Shown here in pieces: positions 8,835-15,144 of a stretch of 32,049 nt of DNA. The translations under genes and the position numbers were made by a program. The notes below the pieces were generated by a model that searched no databases, was not told the DNA's origin, and was given only the letters and a program-made list of their open reading frames with translations. This DNA is from Acidimicrobiia bacterium (lineage in GTDB: Bacteria > Actinomycetota > Acidimicrobiia > IMCC26256 > PALSA-555): NCBI GenBank assembly GCA_009694295.1, contig SHVJ01000017.1, positions 1 through 32,049 on the forward strand. The letters are read 5' to 3'. Every line of letters starts with the position of its first letter. Position 1 is the first letter of the stretch.

Positions 8835-9764
8835 ATGCGCCTGCTGTTGATCGTCAATCCCGCGGCGTCGTCGATGACCCCACGGCGTCGGGTGAAGATC
8901 CAGCGCGAGCTCGGCCATCACCACCGACTCGAAGTGGCCGAGACCACGTCACGCGGCCACGCGACTCGCCTCGCGCGCGCCGCTGCGCGTGATGGGGTGG
9001 AGGTGGTCGTGGTGGCCGGCGGCGACGGTACGCTCAACGAGGCGGCCGACGGGCTCGCCGGAACCGAGACCGCGTTGGCTCCGCTGCCTGCCGGGTCGAC
9101 GAACGTGTTCGCCCGCAGCATCGGCATGAGCAATCACATCGACCCGGCCATCGAAGAGCTCCTGGCCAGCATCGAGGCGCGGGCGTTCCGCCGAATCGGC
9201 CTCGGGAACGGGAACGGACGCCACTTCCTCTTCCACCTCGGTGCGGGGTTCGACGCCGAGGTGATCGAGCAGGTCGAGCGCCACGGCCGGTTGAAACGTC
9301 ACTTCGCTCACCCGATGTTCGCGGTCGCAGCGTTCACCACGTTCTTCCGCGGCTACGACCGCGAGCACCCGCAATACTCGGTCGAGGTCAGCTCTGGCGA
9401 GGGCGACGGCGAGGCGGTGGGAGATGGCTTCTTCGCCATCGTCTCCAATGCCACTCCGTACGCGTTCTTCGGTCCCCGTCCATTGCGCGTGAGCCGAGCC
9501 GCCGGGCTTGAGCACAAGCTGGCACTCACGATGTTCCGACGCCTCGATCCCGGCGTCGTGATCCCGGCCGTACTGTCGGCGATGGCGCGAGGCCGTCGCA
9601 TCCAACGCCAACGCGACATCGTGCAGCTCGGCGATGTCGAGCGCCTTACGCTGACCGCGCTGCACGGTCCATTCCCCTGGCAGGTCGACGGCGACTACCT
9701 CGGCGAAGTCGAGCGTCTCGAGATCACCTACGTCCCCGACGCATTGACGCTCGTCATGCCCTGA
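8835..9764 (+). CDS. diacylglycerol kinase-family lipid kinase (DagK/YegS-like)
   Basis: A 309-residue member of the DAGK catalytic-domain family, which phosphorylates diacylglycerol, sphingosine-like or related lipids with ATP at the membrane. The nucleotide-binding motif GGDGT lies at residues 62-66 (VVVVAGGDGTLNEAADGL), preceded by the usual start MRLLLIVNPAAS and followed by PLPAGSTNVFARSIG, the conserved substrate and metal loop. A second beta-rich domain (about 140-300) completes the fold, including FFAIVSNATPYAFFGPRPL and a C-terminal QVDGDYLG. It starts at ATG 8835, after a leaderless-type -10. A hairpin terminator follows immediately. The exact lipid substrate is not predictable. Confidence 0.9.
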   Translation: MRLLLIVNPAASSMTPRRRVKIQRELGHHHRLEVAETTSRGHATRLARAAARDGVEVVVVAGGDGTLNEAADGLAGTETALAPLPAGSTNVFARSIGMSNHIDPAIEELLASIEARAFRRIGLGNGNGRHFLFHLGAGFDAEVIEQVERHGRLKRHFAHPMFAVAAFTTFFRGYDREHPQYSVEVSSGEGDGEAVGDGFFAIVSNATPYAFFGPRPLRVSRAAGLEHKLALTMFRRLDPGVVIPAVLSAMARGRRIQRQRDIVQLGDVERLTLTALHGPFPWQVDGDYLGEVERLEITYVPDALTLVMP

Positions 9765-9773
9765 CACGTTCTC

Positions 9774-9810
9774 GGGTAAGAACCCGGTGTCCGAGCACCG
9801 ATTCTTACCC
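9774..9810. terminator. bidirectional hairpin terminator between convergent genes
   Basis: A perfect 9-bp inverted repeat, GGGTAAGAA (9774-9782) and TTCTTACCC (9802-9810), encloses a second short stem GGTG/CACC (9786-9789 with 9796-9799) and a 6-base loop. It lies 9 bases after the lipid kinase stop and 14 bases beyond the phosphodiesterase stop, so it can serve both converging genes. There is no long T tract. Confidence 0.75.
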
Positions 9811-9824
9811 CAGAAGGCGATTCA

Positions 9825-10535
9825 TCACCGACCGAGCGCTGCCAGGGCAACCGCCGGCACATCGGTGACGATGCCATCGACGCCGGCAGCGGCCAAACGC
9901 TGGATCTCGTTGAGGTCGTTCACGGTCCACACGTTCACCTGAAGCCCGAGCTCGTGCGCTCGCCCACACACTCGATCGGCCATGTCGGCGCCGAGCATGA
10001 ACACCGACGGGTGCAGCGCGTTGTGCCCGTTGGCGGTGCAGACATCGAGCGCGTCGAGTGGATCGATGCCGAACACCGTGAGGAAACCGGTGGGCATTGT
10101 CGGATTCAACGCTCGCACCCGGTCGATCGTCGCCAGGTTGAACGACGAGACGAGCACAGTGTCGGTGGTGCCCCGCGCCAGGATGGCGGCCACGACGAGC
10201 TCGGCCGCCACATCCTCGGCGTCGTAGTCCGCATCCCCGGGCGAGTTCTTGATCTCGACGTTCACGAGCGACCCGGCGCAGGCATCGAGCACCTCGTCGA
10301 GCGTCGGGATGTCGGGCCGGGCGGCCTGGATGTAGCCCAGTGACCGCGTGGCCAGGACCCCCACCTCGGCGGCGTCGGCATCGTGGTGGACCACCAGTCC
10401 CCCATCGGCGGTGCGGTGGACGTCGAGCTCCACGCCGTCGGCGCCCTGGCGCAGCGCGAGCTTGAAGGCCTCGACCGTGTTCTCCGGTGCCTCCTGGCGC
10501 GCCCCGCGATGAGCGAGCACGAGGGGTGACGGCAT
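9825..10535 (-). CDS. glycerophosphodiester phosphodiesterase (GDPD)
   Basis: Hydrolyses glycerophosphodiesters to glycerol 3-phosphate and an alcohol, or related phospholipid head-group substrates. The 236-residue product has the GDPD catalytic and metal-binding residues in order: H9-R10 (LAHRGARQ), E18-N19, E36 and D38 (GVELDVHRT), H50-H51-D52, then VNVEIK and the C-terminal NVWTVND and GIVTDVP motifs of the TIM barrel. A longer frame runs upstream, but ATG 10535 gives the family start (MPSPLVLAHRG) and sits 8 bases after a TAGCCT hexamer. There is no signal peptide, so it is probably cytosolic. Divergent from whiB1; convergent with the lipid kinase, which also acts in phospholipid turnover. 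Confidence 0.93.
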   Translation of the reverse strand: MPSPLVLAHRGARQEAPENTVEAFKLALRQGADGVELDVHRTADGGLVVHHDADAAEVGVLATRSLGYIQAARPDIPTLDEVLDACAGSLVNVEIKNSPGDADYDAEDVAAELVVAAILARGTTDTVLVSSFNLATIDRVRALNPTMPTGFLTVFGIDPLDALDVCTANGHNALHPSVFMLGADMADRVCGRAHELGLQVNVWTVNDLNEIQRLAAAGVDGIVTDVPAVALAALGR

Positions 10536-10543
10536 GTCCGGAG

Positions 10544-10549
10544 AGGCTA
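10544..10549 (-). promoter_or_regulatory. TAGCCT -10-like element before the GDPD gene
   Basis: Read on the minus strand, TAGCCT (10549 to 10544) ends 8 bases before the ATG at 10535. This matches the leaderless pattern seen at other genes here and supports that start. Directly upstream is a G/C hairpin (GGGGGC at 10551-10556 with GCCCCC at 10563-10568, loop of 6) of unknown role. Confidence 0.5.
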
Positions 10550-10618
10550 GGGGGGCGAAACGGCCCCCGGAGTACGACATGCGTGTCAGGTTTCGCGCAA
10601 AGGTGCAGGTCAGACCCC

Positions 10619-10648
10619 TTGTGCGTGCAGTCACATGAGAAATATGCT
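10619..10648 (+). promoter_or_regulatory. candidate whiB1 promoter
   Basis: TTGTGC (10619-10624) and TATGCT (10643-10648) are separated by 18 bases, a plausible -35/-10 pair, leaving a 5' leader of about 70 bases before the GTG at 10725. The rest of the 189-base gap between the divergent GDPD and whiB1 genes holds an imperfect palindrome (GACA at 10576-10579, TGTC at 10584-10587) that could bind a regulator. Confidence 0.4.
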
Positions 10649-10714
10649 GCCGAGGCCTCGAGGGCGGACCCGAGGACAGGGAACAGCGACGTCTCGGCAC
10701 GGCGTCGCTTGAGC

Positions 10715-10720
10715 AGGAGG
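10715..10720 (+). promoter_or_regulatory. ribosome binding site of whiB1
   Basis: A perfect AGGAGG followed by GG lies 4 bases before the GTG at 10725. It decides the start against an out-of-frame ATG at 10736 and contrasts with the many genes in the window that lack any such site. Confidence 0.75.
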
Positions 10721-10724
10721 GGCT

Positions 10725-11015
10725 GTGGCACTCACATGGATCCGCACGCACGACTGGGACGTCGATGATTGGCGCCAGCGGTCTGCGTGCCTCGACTCCG
10801 ATCCGGATGTCTTCTTCCCGATCGGCACCACCGGACCCGCGCTCGAGCAGATCGAGACGGCCCGACGCATCTGCACGGCCTGCCTCGTGGGCGAGGAGTG
10901 CCTCGAGTTTGCACTCGCGACCAATCAAGAGTCTGGCATCTGGGGGGGCACGACCGAAGAGGAGCGCCGGAAGCTTCGCAAGGGCTGGCTCTCCTCGCAG
11001 CGCGCCGCCGGATAA
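10725..11015 (+). CDS. whiB1: WhiB1-type Fe-S transcription factor
   Basis: A 96-residue WhiB-family regulator, which holds a 4Fe-4S cluster and works with the housekeeping sigma factor; WhiB1 of mycobacteria is essential and its cluster reacts with nitric oxide. The four cluster cysteines are C22, C50, C53 and C59, giving CxxC and Cx5C at the end, followed by the family GIWGG turn and a basic EEERRKLRK tail that contacts DNA. WhiB1 rather than WhiB2 or WhiB4 is suggested by FFPIGTTGPALEQIETA between the first two cysteines, and by the convergent pdtaS gene next door: the same pair, whiB1 and pdtaS, is neighbouring in M. tuberculosis (Rv3219, Rv3220c). Start GTG 10725 follows a strong AGGAGG. 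Confidence 0.92.
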   Translation: MALTWIRTHDWDVDDWRQRSACLDSDPDVFFPIGTTGPALEQIETARRICTACLVGEECLEFALATNQESGIWGGTTEEERRKLRKGWLSSQRAAG

Positions 11016-11024
11016 CGCGAGCGT

Positions 11025-11044
11025 TCTAGCTCCAGCCCGCTAGA
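11025..11044. terminator. short hairpin between whiB1 and pdtaS
   Basis: TCTAGC (11025-11030) and GCTAGA (11039-11044) form a 6-bp stem with an 8-base loop between the two converging genes. The right arm includes the pdtaS stop codon. It is a weak stem with no T tract, so its role as terminator is tentative. Confidence 0.35.
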
Positions 11045-12515
11045 GCTCCACTCGCTCCGCTTGGCGGAGCGGGATCCGCAGATGCACCCGAGTGCCGTGA
11101 TCGTCGCGCAGCTCGATCGAGCCGTTGAGCTCGCTCGTCACCAGCGTGTGCACGATCGAGAGGCCAAGACCCTTGGCCTTGTCGAGGGTGAACCCCTGCG
11201 GGAGCCCAACGCCGTCGTCGACCACCTCGACTACCAACTCGTCGCCGTCGCGAGCCAGATCCACTCGCACATGACCCTCGGTGAGGCCGTCGGTGGCGCG
11301 CGGGAAGGCGTGATCCACCGCGTTCTGCATCAACTCGTTCAACACGACGGCGAGCGGCGTGGCGATCTCGCCGGGGAGGTCGCCCACATCGCCTGCGACC
11401 TCGAAGTGCAACCGCAGCTCCGGCGTCGACACCGTCTCTTCCACGACCCGCACGAGCGGATGGACGATGTCGGCGAACGACACGACGTCGCCGACGTCGC
11501 GCGACAGGGTCTCGTGCACGATGGCGATCGCGCGGATCCGCCGCTCCGACTCCCCGATCGCTTCTTGGGCTTCGACTGACGTCAGGCGTCGGCCTTGGAG
11601 GCGAAGGAGCGCCGCGATCGTCTGGAGGTTGTTCTTCACCCGGTGGTGGATCTCGCGGATCGTTGCGTCCTTCGACACGAGGATCCGGTCGCGGTGGCGG
11701 AGATCGGTCACGTCTCGCACCAGGAGCAACAGGCCCGTCACGCGGGTGGCTTCGATGAGCGGGATGGCCTGGAGCAGCACTGAGGTCTCAGCCCGATCGA
11801 TCTCCTCGATCACCGGCGCGAGCGTGCGCTGTGCGGTCTCGGCCGCATGCTGGTCGAAGCCGATCTCGGCGAGCTGCAGGCCGTGAGCGTTGGCGTAGAT
11901 CCCCATGCGGTGCAGCGAGCTGATCGCGTTCGGGCTGGCGAAGCGCACGTGCAGCGTCTCGTCGAGCACGATCACGCCGTCGGCCACGCGCGGCGCCTCG
12001 TCGAGCTCCACTTCGTCACGAGAGAACGGGAAGGTCCCGTCGGCGATCATGCGGGCCAGGCTCTCGAACACGTCCGAGTAGTGCCGCTCCAACTCGCCGG
12101 CGCGGCGACCCAAGGTCATGGCCGTCTCCCTGGTCATCACGGCGATGAGCTCGTCGTGATGACGCACCGGGATGCACTGCACCCGGGCCCTGTCGCTGCT
12201 GGCGAGGATGGTCGTGTCGCCGCCGGTGATTTCGCCCTTGCGCCACGCTCGCGCAACGGCGGGGCGATCCGATTCCTCGACGACGGTGCCCACCAGGTCC
12301 GACGGGTACAGCGTCTGGCCGGTCGTCGGCCGCACGTGCGCCAGGAGCACGAAACGGTGGCCTTCCTCCCAAGCGACCGGGGCGAGGAGGAGGAGGTCGG
12401 AGAAGCAGAGGTCGGCGAGTGGCTGCCATGAGGCAACGAGCCGCTGGGCGTGTCGCAGCGCGTCGCCGTCGAGCGCCGTGTTCGTGCGGGCGAGCTCGAG
12501 CAACGGGAGCGCCAC
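11040..12515 (-). CDS. pdtaS: PdtaS-type sensor histidine kinase
   Basis: Sensor kinase of the PdtaS/PdtaR system, in which the partner regulator has an RNA-binding ANTAR output; soluble, 491 residues, close to the mycobacterial 501. Domains in order: GAF-like sensor (about 15-150, with WQPLADLCFSDLLL), PAS domain (about 175-285, with ASPNAISSLHRMG), HisKA_2 dimerisation domain with phospho-acceptor H290/H291 in ATIREIHHRVKNNLQT, and an HATPase domain with N-box NELMQNAVDHAF, DDGVGLPQGF and GLGLSIVHTLV. No membrane helix. GTG 12515 starts the protein at the homologue's N-terminus and lies 6 bases after TAGCCT. Next to whiB1 as in mycobacteria. No pdtaR gene is in the window. Confidence 0.95.
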   Translation of the reverse strand: MALPLLELARTNTALDGDALRHAQRLVASWQPLADLCFSDLLLLAPVAWEEGHRFVLLAHVRPTTGQTLYPSDLVGTVVEESDRPAVARAWRKGEITGGDTTILASSDRARVQCIPVRHHDELIAVMTRETAMTLGRRAGELERHYSDVFESLARMIADGTFPFSRDEVELDEAPRVADGVIVLDETLHVRFASPNAISSLHRMGIYANAHGLQLAEIGFDQHAAETAQRTLAPVIEEIDRAETSVLLQAIPLIEATRVTGLLLLVRDVTDLRHRDRILVSKDATIREIHHRVKNNLQTIAALLRLQGRRLTSVEAQEAIGESERRIRAIAIVHETLSRDVGDVVSFADIVHPLVRVVEETVSTPELRLHFEVAGDVGDLPGEIATPLAVVLNELMQNAVDHAFPRATDGLTEGHVRVDLARDGDELVVEVVDDGVGLPQGFTLDKAKGLGLSIVHTLVTSELNGSIELRDDHGTRVHLRIPLRQAERVEL

Positions 12516-12521
12516 ACCCGC

Positions 12522-12527
12522 AGGCTA
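12522..12527 (-). promoter_or_regulatory. TAGCCT -10-like element before pdtaS
   Basis: Minus-strand TAGCCT (12527 to 12522) ends 6 bases before the GTG at 12515, consistent with a leaderless pdtaS mRNA. The 96-base gap to the upstream ATPase gene shows no other clear signal. Confidence 0.5.
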
Positions 12528-12611
12528 TGACGCCGGCATTACGACCGCTGGCGAGCGGATCGGCACGAACTCCGCCGAGGGCACACGGCCGACCAGCGAG
12601 CGCGGCCAGAG

Positions 12612-13808
12612 TTAGGAGGAGAAGAGCTCCGTGCCGATGATCCGGAGCCCGGCAAGGTCGTGCACGTCGTCCTCGAGTGCGGGCACGACGGCCACGATGT
12701 CGGGCACGTGGCTGAGCTCCTTGCGCAGCTCGGCCTCGCGAGCGGCGACCACGGAGTAGTCGCGGAACGTCTGCGCCGCGGCACGGAGCACGCGAGCCGT
12801 GCGGGGCTGATCGGCGAGCTCCACAGCACCGGTCGCGGCGAGATCGCATGCGATCGAGTCAGCTTCGTCGAGGAGCTTCGTCGCCGCGTCCCGGTTGTCG
12901 TCGTCGCACAGTGCGTCGGGCAGGATCTTGTTGAGCACGAGCGCCCCCAGGTGGAAGCGCCGCTCGCTCAGCGCATCACAGAAGAACGTGGCCTCACGCA
13001 GCGGCGCGTCTTCGAGCGTGGTGACGACGACGAACGACGTCCGCCGCTCGTGGAGCAGCTGCTCCACCGACTTGGCGCGTGCGACGAAGCCGTCGTACAT
13101 CGACTGGAAGTTGAGGAAGAACTCGGCGATGTCCTGGAGGAACTGCTGGCCGAGCACTCGATCGGCGAGTTGGTAGAAGGGACGGCTCGCGAAGTTGACG
13201 AGCCGCGCGCCGCGGCGGCCGCCCACGCGGTACGGCATCGTGAGCCACCGCAGGAGGCGGCCCCCGAAGAACTCGGCCATGCGCGCCGGTGCTTCGAGGA
13301 AGTCGATCGCGTTCCTGGTCGGGGGCGTGTCCACGATGATCAGGTCGTATTTGCCGCTCGAATGCAACTCGAAGAGCCGTTCCATCGCGATGTAGTCGTG
13401 GCTCTGGACGAAGCGGCCGGTGACCGTGGTGTACATGCGGTTGTCGAGGATGCGATACGCGGTCTCCTCGTTCGGCGCGTGACGGAGCACAAGGTCGTCC
13501 CACGAGGCCTTGGTGTCGAGCATCGCGGCGTAGAGCTCACCCCGGCCTTCGATGCCCGCGGCGCGCAGCACCTCGTCGGAGACACGGCGTTCGACGTTCC
13601 CGATGCCCTCGAGCCCAAGCGCATCGGCGAGCCGCTTCGCCGGATCGATCGTGAGCACAAGCACTCGCCCGCCCAACCGCACGACGGCTTCGAGCCCGGC
13701 GGCCGCCGCAGTGGTCGTCTTTCCCACTCCGCCCGACCCGCAGAAGATCACGATCTCGTGGGTTGTGAGCAACGGCTCGAGGCTGCGACCCACGGTGTCG
13801 TTGCTCAC
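12612..13808 (-). CDS. ArsA/Get3-like ATPase, second of a pair (Rv3680-like)
   Basis: A 398-residue ATPase of the ArsA/Get3 (deviant Walker A) family. The P-loop is G24-S25-G26-G27-V28-G29-K30-T31: the catalytic lysine K30 is present, but the signature lysine expected at the second position of the loop is serine. Other family parts are the switch I region (LTIDPAKRLADALG) and switch II (LIIVDTPPTRNAIDF). GTG 13808 overlaps the TGA of the upstream paralogue (GTGA), so translation is coupled. Order and sizes match the actinobacterial pair Rv3679/Rv3680 (BagA/BagB), Get3 homologues studied in mycobacteria. Likely partner of the upstream protein in a heterodimer. The name ArsA does not imply arsenite transport; no arsenic genes are near. 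Confidence 0.9.
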   Translation of the reverse strand: MSNDTVGRSLEPLLTTHEIVIFCGSGGVGKTTTAAAAGLEAVVRLGGRVLVLTIDPAKRLADALGLEGIGNVERRVSDEVLRAAGIEGRGELYAAMLDTKASWDDLVLRHAPNEETAYRILDNRMYTTVTGRFVQSHDYIAMERLFELHSSGKYDLIIVDTPPTRNAIDFLEAPARMAEFFGGRLLRWLTMPYRVGGRRGARLVNFASRPFYQLADRVLGQQFLQDIAEFFLNFQSMYDGFVARAKSVEQLLHERRTSFVVVTTLEDAPLREATFFCDALSERRFHLGALVLNKILPDALCDDDNRDAATKLLDEADSIACDLAATGAVELADQPRTARVLRAAAQTFRDYSVVAAREAELRKELSHVPDIVAVVPALEDDVHDLAGLRIIGTELFSS

Positions 13809-14794
13809 GGGTCGAGCTCTTCGCCGAGGGCGTCGGCGAGCTGATGGAGAGCTCGGAGCCCGTGATCGTGCGCGAACAGGTACGGCAGGTTCACCATCGG
13901 GAGGTCGACGGTCTCTCGAAGTCGTGCCAGGTGCGGGGCGCGCGATCGCCGCAACGATGCTGCGAGCGCGACAGCGTCCAGCACCGCTTCGGCACCTGAG
14001 CCCACGCGCGTCGCGAGGAGATCGGCTGCTGGTGGCGTGCGTAGCGCGGCCACAACTGGCTCGTCGGCGCGCGTGAACGGCTCGGGGAGCAAGCGATTGA
14101 TGATCACGGCCCCGAGCGGAACCTCGAGCTCGGCGCGAGCGCTCGCGACGAGGTCGATGGTCTCGGAGATCGGCATCTCCTCGGCCGAGGTCACGATGTT
14201 CAGGGCGGTGATCTCAGGCGACGCGAGCAGCTCCGACATCCGTTCGGTCTGCTCACGAACGCGCCCGACCTGCACGAGCTCTCGAATCGCCCGCGGCGAG
14301 TCGAGCTGGGCGATCACATGACCGCTGGCCACGGCATCCACCACCACGAGATCCCACGGAGCGCGTCCCTCGATCGCTTCGCCCACCTCCCAGCACACCT
14401 TGCCAATGGTGAGGATCTCCTTCACGCCAGGTGCCGCGTTCGCAACGAAGTCGAGCACGTTCGCGAACGGACCGACACCACCCAGCACCGGAACGCGAAC
14501 GTGGATGCGCAAGTACTCGCGCAACGACGCGTCGGTCCGCATCTGCATGATGTGCAGACCCGGCTGCACCTGCACGGGTTCGAAGCCGACGCGCGGGTGT
14601 TCGAAGAAGTCGGTCAGGTTGCCCTTGGCGTCGACTTCGACGAGGAGGACGCGCTTCCCACGTTCTGAGGCCAACAGCGCGGTGGCCGCGGCGACTGTGC
14701 TCTTCCCGACGCCGCCTTTGCCCGTGAAGAAGAGGAGTCGACGGTCGAGCAGATCGAGACGCCCGGCTTCGACGCCGCGAGGCGTCGGGTGCAC
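13805..14794 (-). CDS. ArsA/Get3-like ATPase, first of a pair (Rv3679-like)
   Basis: A 329-residue ArsA/Get3-family ATPase with a complete signature P-loop, G25-K26-G27-G28-V29-G30-K31-S32, including the intersubunit lysine K26 that its partner lacks. Further family features are VLLVEVDAKGNL (switch I) and WDLVVVDAVASGHV (switch II). The frame is open further upstream, but that part overlaps the DUF3107 gene; GTG 14794, 10 bases after the DUF3107 stop, gives MHPTPRGVEAGRLDLLDRRL and is the likely start, without a clear ribosome site. The second ATPase overlaps by 4 bases. A pair of unequal Get3-like subunits suggests ATP-driven delivery of membrane proteins or other cargo, but the actinobacterial cargo is not established. 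Confidence 0.88.
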   Translation of the reverse strand: MHPTPRGVEAGRLDLLDRRLLFFTGKGGVGKSTVAAATALLASERGKRVLLVEVDAKGNLTDFFEHPRVGFEPVQVQPGLHIMQMRTDASLREYLRIHVRVPVLGGVGPFANVLDFVANAAPGVKEILTIGKVCWEVGEAIEGRAPWDLVVVDAVASGHVIAQLDSPRAIRELVQVGRVREQTERMSELLASPEITALNIVTSAEEMPISETIDLVASARAELEVPLGAVIINRLLPEPFTRADEPVVAALRTPPAADLLATRVGSGAEAVLDAVALAASLRRSRAPHLARLRETVDLPMVNLPYLFAHDHGLRALHQLADALGEELDP

Positions 14795-14804
14795 CGAGAT
14801 CGGG

Positions 14805-15032
14805 CTAGCTGCCGAACCCGACGCGCTTCGCGCCGCTCTCGGTCTCGATCTCGACGTAGGCGACCCGCTCGGCGGGGACGCCAACCCGGCGACCCTTCCT
14901 ATCGGTCAGCCAGAGGACGCCGTCGTCCTTCTTCAAGGCCTCGTCGAACGCCTTCGTGACGTCGTCGGGCTTGCCATCGAGCTCGAGGGCCAGCTCCTTC
15001 GGCGAGTGCAGCACACCAATCCGTACGTCCAT
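14805..15032 (-). CDS. DUF3107 small protein (TB9.4-like)
   Basis: A 75-residue protein of the actinobacterial DUF3107 family (M. tuberculosis TB9.4, Rv3208A). It starts MDVRIGVLHSPKELALEL and ends with the family signature RVAYVEIETESGAKRVGFG. Its molecular role is unknown. ATG 15032 matches the family N-terminus; an in-frame GTG at 15074 would add 14 residues not found in the family as I know it. It is the first gene of an apparent operon with the two Get3-like ATPases (10 bases to the next start). A TAGTCT at 15105 to 15100 could be its -10, giving a leader of roughly 60 bases. Confidence 0.88.
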   Translation of the reverse strand: MDVRIGVLHSPKELALELDGKPDDVTKAFDEALKKDDGVLWLTDRKGRRVGVPAERVAYVEIETESGAKRVGFGS

Positions 15033-15099
15033 TGTGTGGGTCGATTCCATTCCGGCGTCCCGGCCTCCGGCCACGCCTCCATTGCATCTCTTGTGGTCG

Positions 15100-15105
15100 A
15101 GACTA
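15100..15105 (-). promoter_or_regulatory. possible -10 for the DUF3107-ATPase operon
   Basis: Minus-strand TAGTCT (15105 to 15100) lies in the 112-base gap between the mrp stop and the DUF3107 start. The hexamer matches the TANNNT form used elsewhere, but it is 67 bases from the start codon, so unlike the others it would give a leadered mRNA. Confidence 0.25.
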
Positions 15106-15144
15106 TCGAGACTTTCCGGCCCGACTGCGCTCGGGCGGCGGTCT

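Noticed and set aside
12660-13844. 394-codon plus-strand open frame
   Set aside because: It is antisense to the second Get3-like ATPase, which has clear motifs; the frame has no recognisable domain and arises from GC-rich codon use.
12612-14794. Arsenite efflux ATPases (arsA)
   Set aside because: No arsB, arsC, arsD or arsR nearby, and the paired layout matches the actinobacterial Get3-like genes instead.
15033-15074. GTG 15074 as the DUF3107 start
   Set aside because: The added residues are absent from the family N-terminus as known from TB9.4.
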